64,000 nucleotides of DNA from SAR202 cluster bacterium bin127 (GTDB lineage: Bacteria; Chloroflexota; Dehalococcoidia; Lucifugimonadales; Lucifugimonadaceae). Position 1 is the stretch's first letter, and every line of letters begins with the position of its first letter. The notes below the pieces were generated by a model. That model had not been told where the DNA came from and made no database searches. It saw only the letters and a program-made list of their open reading frames with translations. The DNA is taken from NCBI GenBank assembly GCA_002239045.1, contig MPNN01000002.1:310001-374000 (forward strand), read 5' to 3'. The translations under genes were made by a program, and so were the position numbers. Shown here piece after piece: positions 8,227-16,776 of this stretch.

Positions 8227-8564
8227 GAACTATGATGCGAATGATTGGGACGGATGGGGTGGTGGTTGTTTAGGCTGATGCTGTGATGTGAGGGGTTGGT
8301 GGTTTGGGCGGTAGGGCGACCACAAGGGATCGCCCCTACGGGTGCTGTGCATAATCGCCGTCATTCCGGCGAAAGCCGGAATCCAGAGGGGCCGGGCAAC
8401 GGGGAGGCGCAAGTGAATCCGTCGTAAGTGAGGTTGTGCACAGCACACCTACGGGTTGGACTGGGGAGGGTGTTGTTGGGTGAGTTTCGGGCATTCCCTG
8501 CGTACGAGGGCGGGTTTGAAACCCGCCCCTACGTCGCGTCCCCTTCGCGGGCGAAGGGGAGGGT
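8227..8564. repeat. Repeat-filled intergenic: nested palindromic elements
   Basis: The 385-bp gap between two minus-strand genes holds no gene. From 8227 a degenerate GAACTATGATGCGAATGATT terminus of the element family abundant after 52.6 kb is seen. At 8340-8453 lies a small inverted-repeat element (ends GGTGCTGTGCATAA / TTGTGCACAGCACACC) bounded by CCTACGGG on both sides, a possible target duplication. It carries a GTCATTCCGGCGAAAGCCGG hairpin (8360-8392). At 8503-8563 is a GGCGGGTTTGAAACCCGCC palindrome followed by CCCCTTCGCGGGCGAAGGGG. Confidence 0.8.
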
Positions 8565-9662
8565 TCATGATCGACGTAGGCCGGGGGCTAGGAGCATTGC
8601 TAGCAGTACTAGGGGTGTGCCGCCGATTGCGCTGACGATTAAGGTCATTTCGTTGCCGATTAGGGCTGAGAGGGTGCCTCCGAAGGTCCAGCCTAGGGGG
8701 AATAGGCCCATGCCGATGGCGTATAGGGACATCACTCGGCCTCGCATCGGGCCTTTGGCTTCGCGTTGGAAGAGGTGGGTGATGGCGTTTACCCAGAACA
8801 TGCCGGCGATGCCCATGAAGAAGAGTAAGGCGAGGGTGAGAGGGTAGAAGCGGGAGAAGCCGAAGCCGATCATGCCGAAGTCCCAGATGAAGCTGGAGAC
8901 GATGATGATCCAGATCACGCGTCGGGGTAGTCCGAAAATGGCGATGATGATGCTTCCGATAGCGAGTCCGATGCCGAGGGCGGCTGACATGATTCCGAAA
9001 CCGACGGGTCCCACGTCAAGTACCTTGGTGGCGTATTCGGGCATGAGGGGGAAGATGGCGACTCCGGTGATGTTTACGGAGGCGTTCATGATGAATAGCC
9101 AGGGGAGGACGGGAGATTTACGGGCGTAGGCGATGCCCTGTTTCAGGCTCTCGTAGTAGGCGGGTTTGTCTTCGGAATCGGGAGCGGCGAACCGGCCTTT
9201 GGGAGCGTTGAGGATGAAGACGGCACCGAGGAGGTAGACGGCGGCGATTATGGCGTATGCCCAGTCGGCACCGGCGGATGCGATGATCCATCCGACGATG
9301 ACGGGTCCGGTCATCTCGCCGGCGTTTTGTCCCATCATGACGAGCGCGGTGGCTCTAGACAGCGAACGTTCGGGTATGAGGTCGGCGAGGTAGGCCCAGA
9401 AGGCGGGCATGGCGAATGACACGACGGTCCCGGCGGCCAGAGCGAGAGCGAGCATGTGCCACGGTTCGATGATGTCGAGGGCGATGAGAATGGCCTGGAT
9501 GATGGAGACGATCGCCAGGGCGACGCGCACGAAAGCGAGTAGTTTGCGTTTGTCGAAGCGGTCGACGACCGCGCCGGCGAAGATGGGAAGGATGAGGATG
9601 GGAATGGATCGCATTCCGGAGACGACTCCAACCCAGAGGTTGGAGTCGGTGAGGGCGTACAT
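8565..9662 (-). CDS. MFS transporter, N-terminus out of frame or without start codon
   Basis: Membrane transporter of the major facilitator superfamily (MFS_3/enterobactin-exporter-like), about 11 helices in the part shown. It has the loop 2-3 motif GAVVDRFDKRKLL. The ATG at 9662 is not the natural N-terminus: the same frame continues upstream to about 9800, encoding ASEALFDIGAVARTAAQSWV, which closely matches the other MFS protein at 11420-12802 (ASEAVVDIGVLARVAAQSWV). That stretch contains no ATG, GTG or TTG. An ATG at 9804 lies in the neighbouring frame, so a one-base frameshift or assembly error around 9750-9790 is likely. Confidence 0.85.
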   Translation of the reverse strand: MYALTDSNLWVGVVSGMRSIPILILPIFAGAVVDRFDKRKLLAFVRVALAIVSIIQAILIALDIIEPWHMLALALAAGTVVSFAMPAFWAYLADLIPERSLSRATALVMMGQNAGEMTGPVIVGWIIASAGADWAYAIIAAVYLLGAVFILNAPKGRFAAPDSEDKPAYYESLKQGIAYARKSPVLPWLFIMNASVNITGVAIFPLMPEYATKVLDVGPVGFGIMSAALGIGLAIGSIIIAIFGLPRRVIWIIIVSSFIWDFGMIGFGFSRFYPLTLALLFFMGIAGMFWVNAITHLFQREAKGPMRGRVMSLYAIGMGLFPLGWTFGGTLSALIGNEMTLIVSAIGGTPLVLLAMLLAPGLRRS

Positions 9663-9977
9663 GACCCACGACTGAGCGGCGGTACGTGCGACGGCACCGA
9701 TGTCGAAGAGTGCTTCGGACGCTAGGAGGCGTGCGAAGCCGGGGATGGCAAAGACGCGGAGCGCGACGCGATCGCGTCTCGCCCGATTCAGGTTGGGTGG
9801 TCACGGAGATAAGTTAGATGCGATTCGACACGTCGGTAGGCTGTTCAGCTTGATTATCGAAACTGAGTGACCGTCTGTTCGTGCATCCTTCTGCCAAATC
9901 CTGTGTGCATGGCCTGAAACTGGGTAAAAGGATGATGTCTAGAGTCATTGATCGGTTTGGTGTGAACAGCGAATCAA

Positions 9978-10002
9978 GTGACAAAACCGTTGATATTGTC
10001 AC
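9978..10002. promoter_or_regulatory. Distal operator-like palindrome upstream of fic
   Basis: 25-bp inverted repeat GTGACA-N13-TGTCAC. The same architecture (identical arms and 13-bp spacer) recurs exactly 100 bp downstream at 10078-10102. The arm and spacing fit a dimeric winged-helix repressor; two sites about ten helical turns apart could support looping. Confidence 0.6.
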
Positions 10003-10056
10003 AATAAATGTCAACGAAATCGGAGGTAAATGGGCATATTTCAAACTGAAAAACAC

Positions 10057-10102
10057 TTGATTCCGAACGATGGTTATGTGACAATGTCAATGACACTGTC
10101 AC
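10057..10102 (+). promoter_or_regulatory. fic promoter with overlapping operator
   Basis: -35 TTGATT (10057-10062), 17-bp spacer, -10 GACAAT (10080-10085). The proximal operator GTGACA-N13-TGTCAC (10078-10102) lies directly on the -10, so binding there should block transcription. It ends 20 nt before the predicted TTG start of the Fic gene. Confidence 0.55.
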
Positions 10103-10121
10103 AACAATCGGAGAGCGGAAA

Positions 10122-11255
10122 TTGCCGGCATGGGACGTGCACTTCGGCTTGGTCGTCGACATCGATGACCGCGAGTTGATTGAAGATTTGGCTAAGGTTG
10201 CTTCGTTGTCTGGGATGCTCCGAGAGATACCGATTCCAGTTTCACTTCAAGAGCAGCTGCACCGTCTGAACATAGTGAGAGCGGTGCGCGGGACGACTGG
10301 GATCGAGGGCATTGAGTTCAGCGAGGAGGAAGTGATGGATGTCCTGGCCTCGGATGGGGGTTCGCGTGTGCTTTCGGCGACAAGGAGGCGGGAGGAGCGT
10401 GAAGTCAGAAACGCCAACGAAATGATGGGTGTGGTCGAGAATGCGTTGCAAGAAGATCCGGACCTCCGGCTTACCGACGAACTCATTCGTGGATTTCACA
10501 GAATCTTGACCTCCGGCGTCGAGTATGAGTACAACGCACCCGGAATGTATCGAAGCCAAGATGTGCAAGTCTCGACGTACCAGCCGCCCAGTCACGTTGA
10601 AGTCCCGAGGATGATGTCGGAGTTCATCCGGTGGTTGGAGGATGACCGTGGCGGTTCGTTAGATCCGGTCGTTCGGGCTTTGGTGGCGCATTTCCTGCTG
10701 GTTAGCATTCACCCGTTTGGTGACGGGAATGGCAGAACGTCGCGCGGGGTTGAGAGTTTTCTGTTGTACAAAGCCGGTGTGAACATTCGCGGTTTCTACT
10801 CGCTTGCGAACTACTACTATCAACATCGCGATGAGTACGTAAGACTGCTGGATCATGTTCGGTTCGTATCTGATCCGGACGTCACCCCATTCGTGCGTTT
10901 TGCACTACGTGGTTTGACTGCGGAGCTTGAGCAGATGCACTCGGAGTGCATGTCGCAGCTGACCATCGTTTCGTTCCGAGAACACGCGCGAGAAAAGATG
11001 TCATCCCGCGGGCGGATTATGTCTAGTGCAGGTCAACGGCAATACATGTTCTTAATGGAGTTGGGCGAGGAACGAGTCGCCATGGACGCCCTATTGTCTG
11101 GAGGCCATCCGGCTGCCAGGTTTTATTCGAATGTGAGCCCGCGGACGGTTTACAGAGATGTCGATCGCTTGGGAGCGATGGATTTAATCGTGGTTGAAGA
11201 CGGAATGATCAGAGCCAAGACTGAGGTGTTGAATCGGTTCACGACTCCCAGTTAG
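10122..11255 (+). CDS. Fic family protein with own inhibitory motif and C-terminal winged helix
   Basis: Probable AMP-transferase (Fic/DOC fold) that modifies a protein side chain with AMP. The catalytic loop HPFGDGNGRTSR (H197-R208) is intact. An N-terminal inhibitory motif T-x-x-x-E-G is present (T58 to G63, TTGIEG), which makes this a class II, self-restrained Fic, so no separate antitoxin is needed. The N-terminal Fic_N domain covers about residues 1-90 and a winged-helix DNA-binding domain about 310-377. Start is TTG with GGAG eight nt upstream. Its winged helix is a natural candidate for binding the two palindromes in its own promoter (inference). The target protein is unknown. Confidence 0.9.
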   Translation: MPAWDVHFGLVVDIDDRELIEDLAKVASLSGMLREIPIPVSLQEQLHRLNIVRAVRGTTGIEGIEFSEEEVMDVLASDGGSRVLSATRRREEREVRNANEMMGVVENALQEDPDLRLTDELIRGFHRILTSGVEYEYNAPGMYRSQDVQVSTYQPPSHVEVPRMMSEFIRWLEDDRGGSLDPVVRALVAHFLLVSIHPFGDGNGRTSRGVESFLLYKAGVNIRGFYSLANYYYQHRDEYVRLLDHVRFVSDPDVTPFVRFALRGLTAELEQMHSECMSQLTIVSFREHAREKMSSRGRIMSSAGQRQYMFLMELGEERVAMDALLSGGHPAARFYSNVSPRTVYRDVDRLGAMDLIVVEDGMIRAKTEVLNRFTTPS

Positions 11256-11419
11256 AGAAACCGAGACATGCCGACGCCGGCCTTCGCCGGAATGTCGTAG
11301 GCTGTCTCTTCGCTGCACACAAGAGACGGATCGCCTCCAGCCCCTCTGGATTCCGGTTTTCACCGGAATGACGTGTTTTAACCGGATTCCGGCCTTCGCC
11401 AGAATGACGTGGTTGTGCC
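11256..11419. repeat. Palindromic repeats between convergent fic and MFS genes
   Basis: Three hairpin repeats of the ATTCCGG-loop-CCGGAAT type: a degenerate copy at 11275-11297, a good one with the CCCCTCTGGATTCCGG flank at 11341-11373, and a partial one at 11384-11412. They lie between two genes that converge here and could act as bidirectional transcription stops, though no U-run follows. Confidence 0.65.
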
Positions 11420-12802
11420 TCACCCCCTCCGAAACCCCGGCGATGCGATGTAGGCACTGATCGGCATAATGATGCTGGCGATGGCGGAGGTTATTAGGGC
11501 GGTTTCGTTGGTGGTGAGGTGGGCGATGGCGCTGCCGATGGTCCAACCGATGGGGATCAGCCCCATCACGATGGTGTGGAGGTTCAGGATGTTTGGATGC
11601 GATCTTGTGATGTGGTTGGCTCGGATTGCGGTGAGTATGGCGTTGCCCCAGACGATGCTGGCGAAGCCCATGATGAAGAGGATGAGAAGCGTTGTTGCGA
11701 GGTTGGGGGAGTATGCGAAAGCGATGCTGCCTGCCGCCCATATCAGGCTGGCGATGACGGTGGCGATGGGGGCGTGTCGGCGGAGGTCGATGATGGGTGC
11801 GGCAGTGGATCCGATCGCCAGTCCGCCGCCCAATGCGCCGGTCATCAGGCCGAAGCCGAATCCGCCGCTGTCGAATACCGCGATGGCGTATTCCGGGATC
11901 AGCGGGAAGACGGCGAGTCCGAAGAGGTTTGTCGTGATGAGCATGGCGATGAGCCAGGGCAGCGGTTGGGCACGGCCAATGTTGTGAAGGCCGATCCTGA
12001 GCGTCCAGATGTATGGGTGATGGTAGTTTCCGACGCGCGAGTCGTGGTCGGGCATCGGGACGTTGAGAATGAGAATCGCGCCGCCGAGGTAGAGGATGGC
12101 GATGAAGACGAACGACCAGTCGGCGCCAACGAATGCGATGATGATTCCGACGGTGATCGGACCGATCAGCTCGCCAAGATTGTGGGAGAACGCGAGCACG
12201 GAGTTTGCGCGTGTAGCCATGCGGGGCTGGACGATGTCGTTGAGGAAGGTGACGAATGATGGCCATGCGAAGGCTAGAGCGAGACCGGTCAACAGCGTGA
12301 GAACCGCTTGGTGCCACGGCCGCATGGCGCCGGTGGCAATCAAGATGGCTTGGATGACGGCGAGGATGCCGATGAATGCCCGAATGGTGGCGACCAGTAT
12401 TCGGTGGTTTACGCGATTGCCGATGTAGGCGGCGATGGCCGGGCTGAGGAACGACGGAATGGCGCGGAAGGCGGCGACTGCGCCTACCCAGAGGCTCGAG
12501 CCGGTGAGATCGTAAGCGACCCAAGACTGTGCGGCGACGCGGGCGAGGACACCGATGTCGACGACGGCTTCGGAAGCGACAACCCAGGTGAAGCCGCGGT
12601 CAAAGAGTTGGTGGAAGAATTCGACGCCGTGTCTGTTGGCGCTGTTGAGTACCGAACGGGGTGCGGATTGTGCCGGTGCGTGCAATGCTTGGTCGCCAGG
12701 TAGCGGTCGTCGGTCGGTAGTCCGTGTCTGGGTAGATCGGGTCACACGAATGATTAAAGATTGCAACAATCGCCGCCAGCGAATCAGCGAAATGTGGTGC
12801 AA
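11420..12802 (-). CDS. MFS transporter
   Basis: Paralog of the MFS protein at 8565-9662, with the same ASEAxxDIGxxARxAAQSWV entry into helix 1, the loop 2-3 segment AAYIGNRVNHRIL in place of the usual DRxxRR, and GWTIGSAIAHL in a late helix. The first 60-70 residues from the ATG at 12802 are Arg/Thr-rich and not membrane-like; the GTG at 12745 is a plausible later start, and neither has a strong RBS. Substrate unknown. It is convergent with fic. Confidence 0.85.
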   Translation of the reverse strand: MHHISLIRWRRLLQSLIIRVTRSTQTRTTDRRPLPGDQALHAPAQSAPRSVLNSANRHGVEFFHQLFDRGFTWVVASEAVVDIGVLARVAAQSWVAYDLTGSSLWVGAVAAFRAIPSFLSPAIAAYIGNRVNHRILVATIRAFIGILAVIQAILIATGAMRPWHQAVLTLLTGLALAFAWPSFVTFLNDIVQPRMATRANSVLAFSHNLGELIGPITVGIIIAFVGADWSFVFIAILYLGGAILILNVPMPDHDSRVGNYHHPYIWTLRIGLHNIGRAQPLPWLIAMLITTNLFGLAVFPLIPEYAIAVFDSGGFGFGLMTGALGGGLAIGSTAAPIIDLRRHAPIATVIASLIWAAGSIAFAYSPNLATTLLILFIMGFASIVWGNAILTAIRANHITRSHPNILNLHTIVMGLIPIGWTIGSAIAHLTTNETALITSAIASIIMPISAYIASPGFRRG

Positions 12803-12825
12803 TCAGTTTGTTGCGCTCACCCCCT

Positions 12826-12866
12826 TATTGACAAGGGGAGTTTAAGGGAGTTGTCAACAAGTAGAC
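12826..12866. repeat. CCCCTT...AAGGGG hairpin repeat
   Basis: A CCCCTT-loop-AAGGGG hairpin followed by GTTTAAGGGAGTT. A second copy of the same repeat (CCCCCTTGATGCCCAAGGGG) lies inside the nested element at 53890-53925, so it is a dispersed family rather than a local terminator. Confidence 0.5.
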
Positions 12867-12908
12867 GCCAAACAAAAACTCCCATTTTGCTATGCTTTTG
12901 CAATTCCA

Positions 12909-12938
12909 TTGACATGTATCATGTATTAACGGTTTAAT
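12909..12938 (+). promoter_or_regulatory. Promoter of the LRR surface-protein gene
   Basis: Perfect -35 TTGACA (12909-12914), 18-bp spacer, -10 TTTAAT (12933-12938; 5/6). It predicts a transcript start near 12945, about 20 nt before a GTG (12965) that has GAGG at 12956-12959. This arrangement argues that translation begins upstream of the poly-G tract. Confidence 0.65.
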
Positions 12939-12964
12939 CGTATTGAAGAATCGACGAGGCAAAC

Positions 12965-15900
12965 GTGAATCGGTCGTATCCTGTTCCACGAGACACTGGG
13001 AGTAGATTTAAGTTGAACATTAGTGCGAAATGGGGGGGGGGGGGGCAAGACCTTTCGCCCCGCGTCACCGAGATGATCGCCGGTTCGATCGTTTGGCGCG
13101 CTCTTCTGGTCTCGACGGCGGCTGTGGCGCTGTTCTTCGCCGCACCGCACCTGAACTCGCCTCCGGCACAGGCGCAGACGCTAACCGACAGGCAGATTCT
13201 CGAAGCCCTGTACGACGCGACGGACGGTCCGAACTGGGCGAACAACACGAACTGGAAGACGAACCCGGACCTGAGCACCTGGTATGGCGTCGGTATCACC
13301 GGGAACGTTATTGAACTGGGGCTCGGCACAAACGGGCTCAGAGGCGAGATACCGCCGGAGCTGGGCAGTCTAACCAATCTGAGGACATTGCGTCTTAACA
13401 ACCCCCAGACCAACCCCCAGTTTTTACAGCCCGGCCAGATACTTAACAAACTGACCGGCGAGATACCTGCTGAGCTGGGCGAACTGAAAGCGCTGGGGGA
13501 GCTGTCTCTCGATGGCAACGAGCTTAACGGCGCGATACCTGCTGAGCTGGGCGGTCTGACAAATCTGCAGATTCTGAATCTCGGTGGCAACGATCTTACA
13601 GGCGCGATACCTGCTGAGCTGGGCGATCTGACAAATCTGGAGTTGCTGTATCTCAATGGCAACGAACTTACGGGCGAGATACCTGCTGAGCTGGGCGATC
13701 TGACAAATCTGGAGTTGTTGTTTCTCCACCGCAACAAGCTTACGGGCGGGATACCTGCTGAGCTGGCCAATCTGGCAAATCTGGAGCAGCTGGCTCTCAG
13801 TTACAACGGGCTCACAGGCAAGATCCCAACTTGGCTAGGCGATTTGACGAATCTGGGGTGGCTGTATCTTAACTACAACGAACTGACCGGCGAGATACCG
13901 CCGGAGCTGGGCAACCTCACAGAGCTAGTGCAGCTGTATCTCAATGGCAACGAACTTACGGGCGAGATACCCGCTGAGCTGGCCAGTCTCACCAAGCTGA
14001 CGCATCTCATTCTGAACCAAAACCAACTCACGGGCGAGATACCGGTGGAACTGGGCAATCTCATAGCCATGCAGCTTTTGTATCTCAGCGAAAACCGGCT
14101 CACTGGCGAGATACCACCGGTGCTGGGCGAGCTCAAAGCGCTGGGGGAGCTGTCTCTCTGGGGCAACGAGCTTACGGGCGAGATACCGCCGGAGCTGGGC
14201 ACTCTCCCCAGGCTCTGGTGGCTGTTTCTCCATCAAAACCGACTCACGGGCGAGATACCATCCTCGCTAAACGGTCTCACAAATCTGCTGCTGCTGTACC
14301 TCTGGGGCAACGAACTTACGGGTGAGATACCGGACCTGAGTGCCTTGACCAAGCTGACGCAACTCTCTCTGAGCCAGAACCGGCTAACGGGCGGCATACC
14401 ATCCTCGCTAAACAGTCTCACCAAGCTGACGCATCTCTACCTGAACCAGAACCAGCTCACAGGCGAGATCCCGGATCTGAGCGCCTTGACCGCGCTGACG
14501 CAGCTGTACCTGAACCAGAACCAGCTTACGGGCGAGATACCGGACCTGAGCGCCTTGACCAAGCTCACGCATCTCCATCTGAGCCAGAACCGTCTCACGG
14601 GCGAGATACCATCCTCGCTAAACAGTCTTACAGCTCTGACGCAGCTGTACCTCTCGGACAACGAACTCACGGGCGAACTGCCAGATCTTAGCGCCTTGAC
14701 CGCCCTAACGCAGCTCGGCTTGGGCGGCAACAATCTCAATCTATCGTGGGCGACGTTCGAGTCCGGCGGCATGCTTCCTCTCGAAAGCTCAACCGCGCTG
14801 ACACGTCTGTTTCTCCACGACAGCGGACTGGAGGGAGCGATCCCTTCGTGGCTGGGCAACCATGCCGGCTTGGAGAATCTGCGACTGCACGGCAACAACC
14901 TTGACGGGGGCTGGGCAGCGCTGAAACGTGTGACGGCTCTGACGGCTCTGACGATGTTGCTGGACGCCTTCTCCGGCAACGGGTTGCTCGTCTGGTTCGA
15001 TGGTCGGCCCAATTTCCTGAGCGTGCCTGCCGGCGCACTGCCGGCGGGCGTCGACGCGATCAAGTCGACGGTGAGCTGGGCCGCGGTCACGATTGATGAC
15101 GAGGATGTTCATGTTCCTCCGCACCCGCGTATCGCGCGTATCGTCAAGGTGTTCGCGGATTCGGGGGTTGAGATAACCGTCGCCGTCCGCGACGCTGATG
15201 GCGAGCCATTGACAGGGGCCGAGGCGGTTCGTGCCGTGGTCTGTCTGCCGATCCCGTCGGCGGACGCGGCCGAAAACATGCGGATTCTGAAGTCCGACGA
15301 TGGCAAGGTATGGGAGTATCTCGAAACCGCGGACCCGCCCTCGGGATACGACCCCGGCGCGGGCATGGTGGCGGTGTGCGGCACGACGAGCGGCTTCTCG
15401 CGGTTCGTACCGGCCGTCGTGGAGCTCGCGTCGGGCGCCTCGGCCGGGTCGGCCGCCGGTCGCGTCGGTTTCATCAAGCGCATCGAGCCTTCGATACGCT
15501 CGGTGACTGTCTCCCCGGGAGACTCTGTACATCTGAACTTCAACATCTACGGCCGGCAGGACATTCCAGACAACGGTCTCGGCGACGGTCATGTGTTCGG
15601 CTGGGACGACGGTAGCGCGGGAGGAAGCTTCGAAGCGACGGACCGCGCAAACACGATCATCTACACCGCTCCTGAGAGTCCGGGTACGCACACCGTGACC
15701 GTGATGCCGCCTGCGGGAACATGCTTGGACGGCGAGGATGCTGATGAGACCGTGGAGCGATGCGCAGCGAGATTCACCATCACCGTCCGCCGTACCTCGG
15801 CGGAACTTGTAGATCGACCAGCACCGAAGAATCCTGTAGGGGAGATTCCCACGGTGCTGGCCGACGCCGAGGGTCGCCAGTACGAGGTCTTCACGCCCGA

Positions 15901-16498
15901 GGGTGGCGGCTTCTTCGACGGCGAAGAAGTCACGGTCTCCGCCGATGCGGGCGTTGTTCCCAACCTCGAGGTAGTAGGGGTGCGCGCCGAAGCTACAGGC
16001 TCGGCGTCCAACGTCGGCGTGACCACGCAGCGCTATACCTTGGTGGGCGACCGCTACAACGTGCTGGCGGTCGATGCCGACGGTGCGGCGATATCTTCAT
16101 ACGTCTTAAACGCTCCTTTGGAGGTCTGCGTTCCGCTGCCCGCGGAGGCGCGCCACGACATTTCGGACATTGCGCTGGTCACGGATAATGCGGATGGCAC
16201 CTTGACGGTGCTTTCGGCCTCGGTGCGGATCACCACATCAGGCACCAACGTCTGCGGCAACCTCGGCACGCTGCCGGCGACGATTGCAGTCGGTACTGCG
16301 GGGTCTCCGGACGCGATACCGACCGCGACGCCGGAAGCTGAACCAGCCATTCCCGACACCGGTGGCGCCGCGCTGTCGGGTAACGGGTTGCTGTTGCTCA
16401 TGATCCTCGGAACAGCCGTCACTCTTGGAAGCGTGGCACTGGCGTCTCGCTGCAGACGGGCGCGGCAGGGAATCACCGCTCCAAAGTTACATTCGTAA
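12965..16498 (+). CDS. Secreted leucine-rich-repeat surface protein
   Basis: Large cell-surface protein (1177 residues from GTG 12965). Residues 37-71 form a signal peptide (MIAGSIVW... ending PPAQAQ). An LRR cap (ILEALYDATDGPNWANNTNW) precedes about 20 LRRs of the plant/RI 24-residue type (LTGEIPAELGDLTNLELLYL), to roughly residue 640. Several Ig-like beta domains follow, then a C-terminal wall/membrane anchor: IPDTGG, a hydrophobic helix, and RCRRARQG. Such LRRs usually bind proteins or glycans. Either the GTG at 12965 (promoter and RBS fit, but a 36-residue leader precedes the signal peptide) or the ATG at 13073 (no RBS) is the start. If the former, the 14-G tract at 13032-13045 lies in frame and could switch the gene on and off. 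Confidence 0.9.
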   Translation: MNRSYPVPRDTGSRFKLNISAKWGGGGQDLSPRVTEMIAGSIVWRALLVSTAAVALFFAAPHLNSPPAQAQTLTDRQILEALYDATDGPNWANNTNWKTNPDLSTWYGVGITGNVIELGLGTNGLRGEIPPELGSLTNLRTLRLNNPQTNPQFLQPGQILNKLTGEIPAELGELKALGELSLDGNELNGAIPAELGGLTNLQILNLGGNDLTGAIPAELGDLTNLELLYLNGNELTGEIPAELGDLTNLELLFLHRNKLTGGIPAELANLANLEQLALSYNGLTGKIPTWLGDLTNLGWLYLNYNELTGEIPPELGNLTELVQLYLNGNELTGEIPAELASLTKLTHLILNQNQLTGEIPVELGNLIAMQLLYLSENRLTGEIPPVLGELKALGELSLWGNELTGEIPPELGTLPRLWWLFLHQNRLTGEIPSSLNGLTNLLLLYLWGNELTGEIPDLSALTKLTQLSLSQNRLTGGIPSSLNSLTKLTHLYLNQNQLTGEIPDLSALTALTQLYLNQNQLTGEIPDLSALTKLTHLHLSQNRLTGEIPSSLNSLTALTQLYLSDNELTGELPDLSALTALTQLGLGGNNLNLSWATFESGGMLPLESSTALTRLFLHDSGLEGAIPSWLGNHAGLENLRLHGNNLDGGWAALKRVTALTALTMLLDAFSGNGLLVWFDGRPNFLSVPAGALPAGVDAIKSTVSWAAVTIDDEDVHVPPHPRIARIVKVFADSGVEITVAVRDADGEPLTGAEAVRAVVCLPIPSADAAENMRILKSDDGKVWEYLETADPPSGYDPGAGMVAVCGTTSGFSRFVPAVVELASGASAGSAAGRVGFIKRIEPSIRSVTVSPGDSVHLNFNIYGRQDIPDNGLGDGHVFGWDDGSAGGSFEATDRANTIIYTAPESPGTHTVTVMPPAGTCLDGEDADETVERCAARFTITVRRTSAELVDRPAPKNPVGEIPTVLADAEGRQYEVFTPEGGGFFDGEEVTVSADAGVVPNLEVVGVRAEATGSASNVGVTTQRYTLVGDRYNVLAVDADGAAISSYVLNAPLEVCVPLPAEARHDISDIALVTDNADGTLTVLSASVRITTSGTNVCGNLGTLPATIAVGTAGSPDAIPTATPEAEPAIPDTGGAALSGNGLLLLMILGTAVTLGSVALASRCRRARQGITAPKLHS
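13032..13045 (+). repeat. Poly-G tract (14 G) in the 5' coding/leader region
   Basis: Fourteen consecutive G, between the GTG at 12965 and the signal peptide at 13073. With 14 G the frame from the GTG is continuous with the signal peptide. A change of one or two G would shift it. No other homopolymer of this length was noticed in the window. Confidence 0.9.
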
Positions 16499-16505
16499 TT
16501 GCCGT

Positions 16506-16701
16506 GTAGGGGCGGTTCGCGAACCGCCCCTACTGTGTGGTACCATTCGAAATGGAGATGATTCAACATCGTCGCCGAGCCGGAGGGGTATCGTAAGTTC
16601 GCTTTCAGAGGTTACGAGCCAATTACGCCTTGCTAGGGCGACCTCCGGCTTTCTCATTCTCGCGCACCCTCAGTCATTCCCGCGGACGCGGGAACCCAGA
16701 G
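16506..16701. repeat. Perfect 28-bp palindrome and REP-like hairpin
   Basis: At 16506-16533 a perfect 28-bp palindrome (GTAGGGGCGG ... CCGCCCCTAC); an identical copy sits at 36332-36359. At 16673-16701 a GTCATTCCCGCGGACGCGGGAA hairpin of the family dispersed through the window. They fill the 278-bp gap between the convergent LRR and enolase-superfamily genes; the first could end transcription in either direction but has no U-run. Confidence 0.75.
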
Positions 16702-16776
16702 AAAAACAAAGCACGCCACTTCTTTACGCTGTCGTCAGTGATTGGGTGTTGATCTACAGGGCGCCCAATGGATCGT

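Noticed and set aside
10122..11255. Fic as the toxin of a two-gene toxin-antitoxin pair
   Set aside because: The inhibitory motif is inside the same protein and no small partner gene precedes or follows it.
11184..12524. 446-codon minus-strand frame very rich in Arg and His
   Set aside because: A shadow frame of the MFS gene; its composition comes from the GC-rich antiphase, and the MFS frame shows clear membrane helices.
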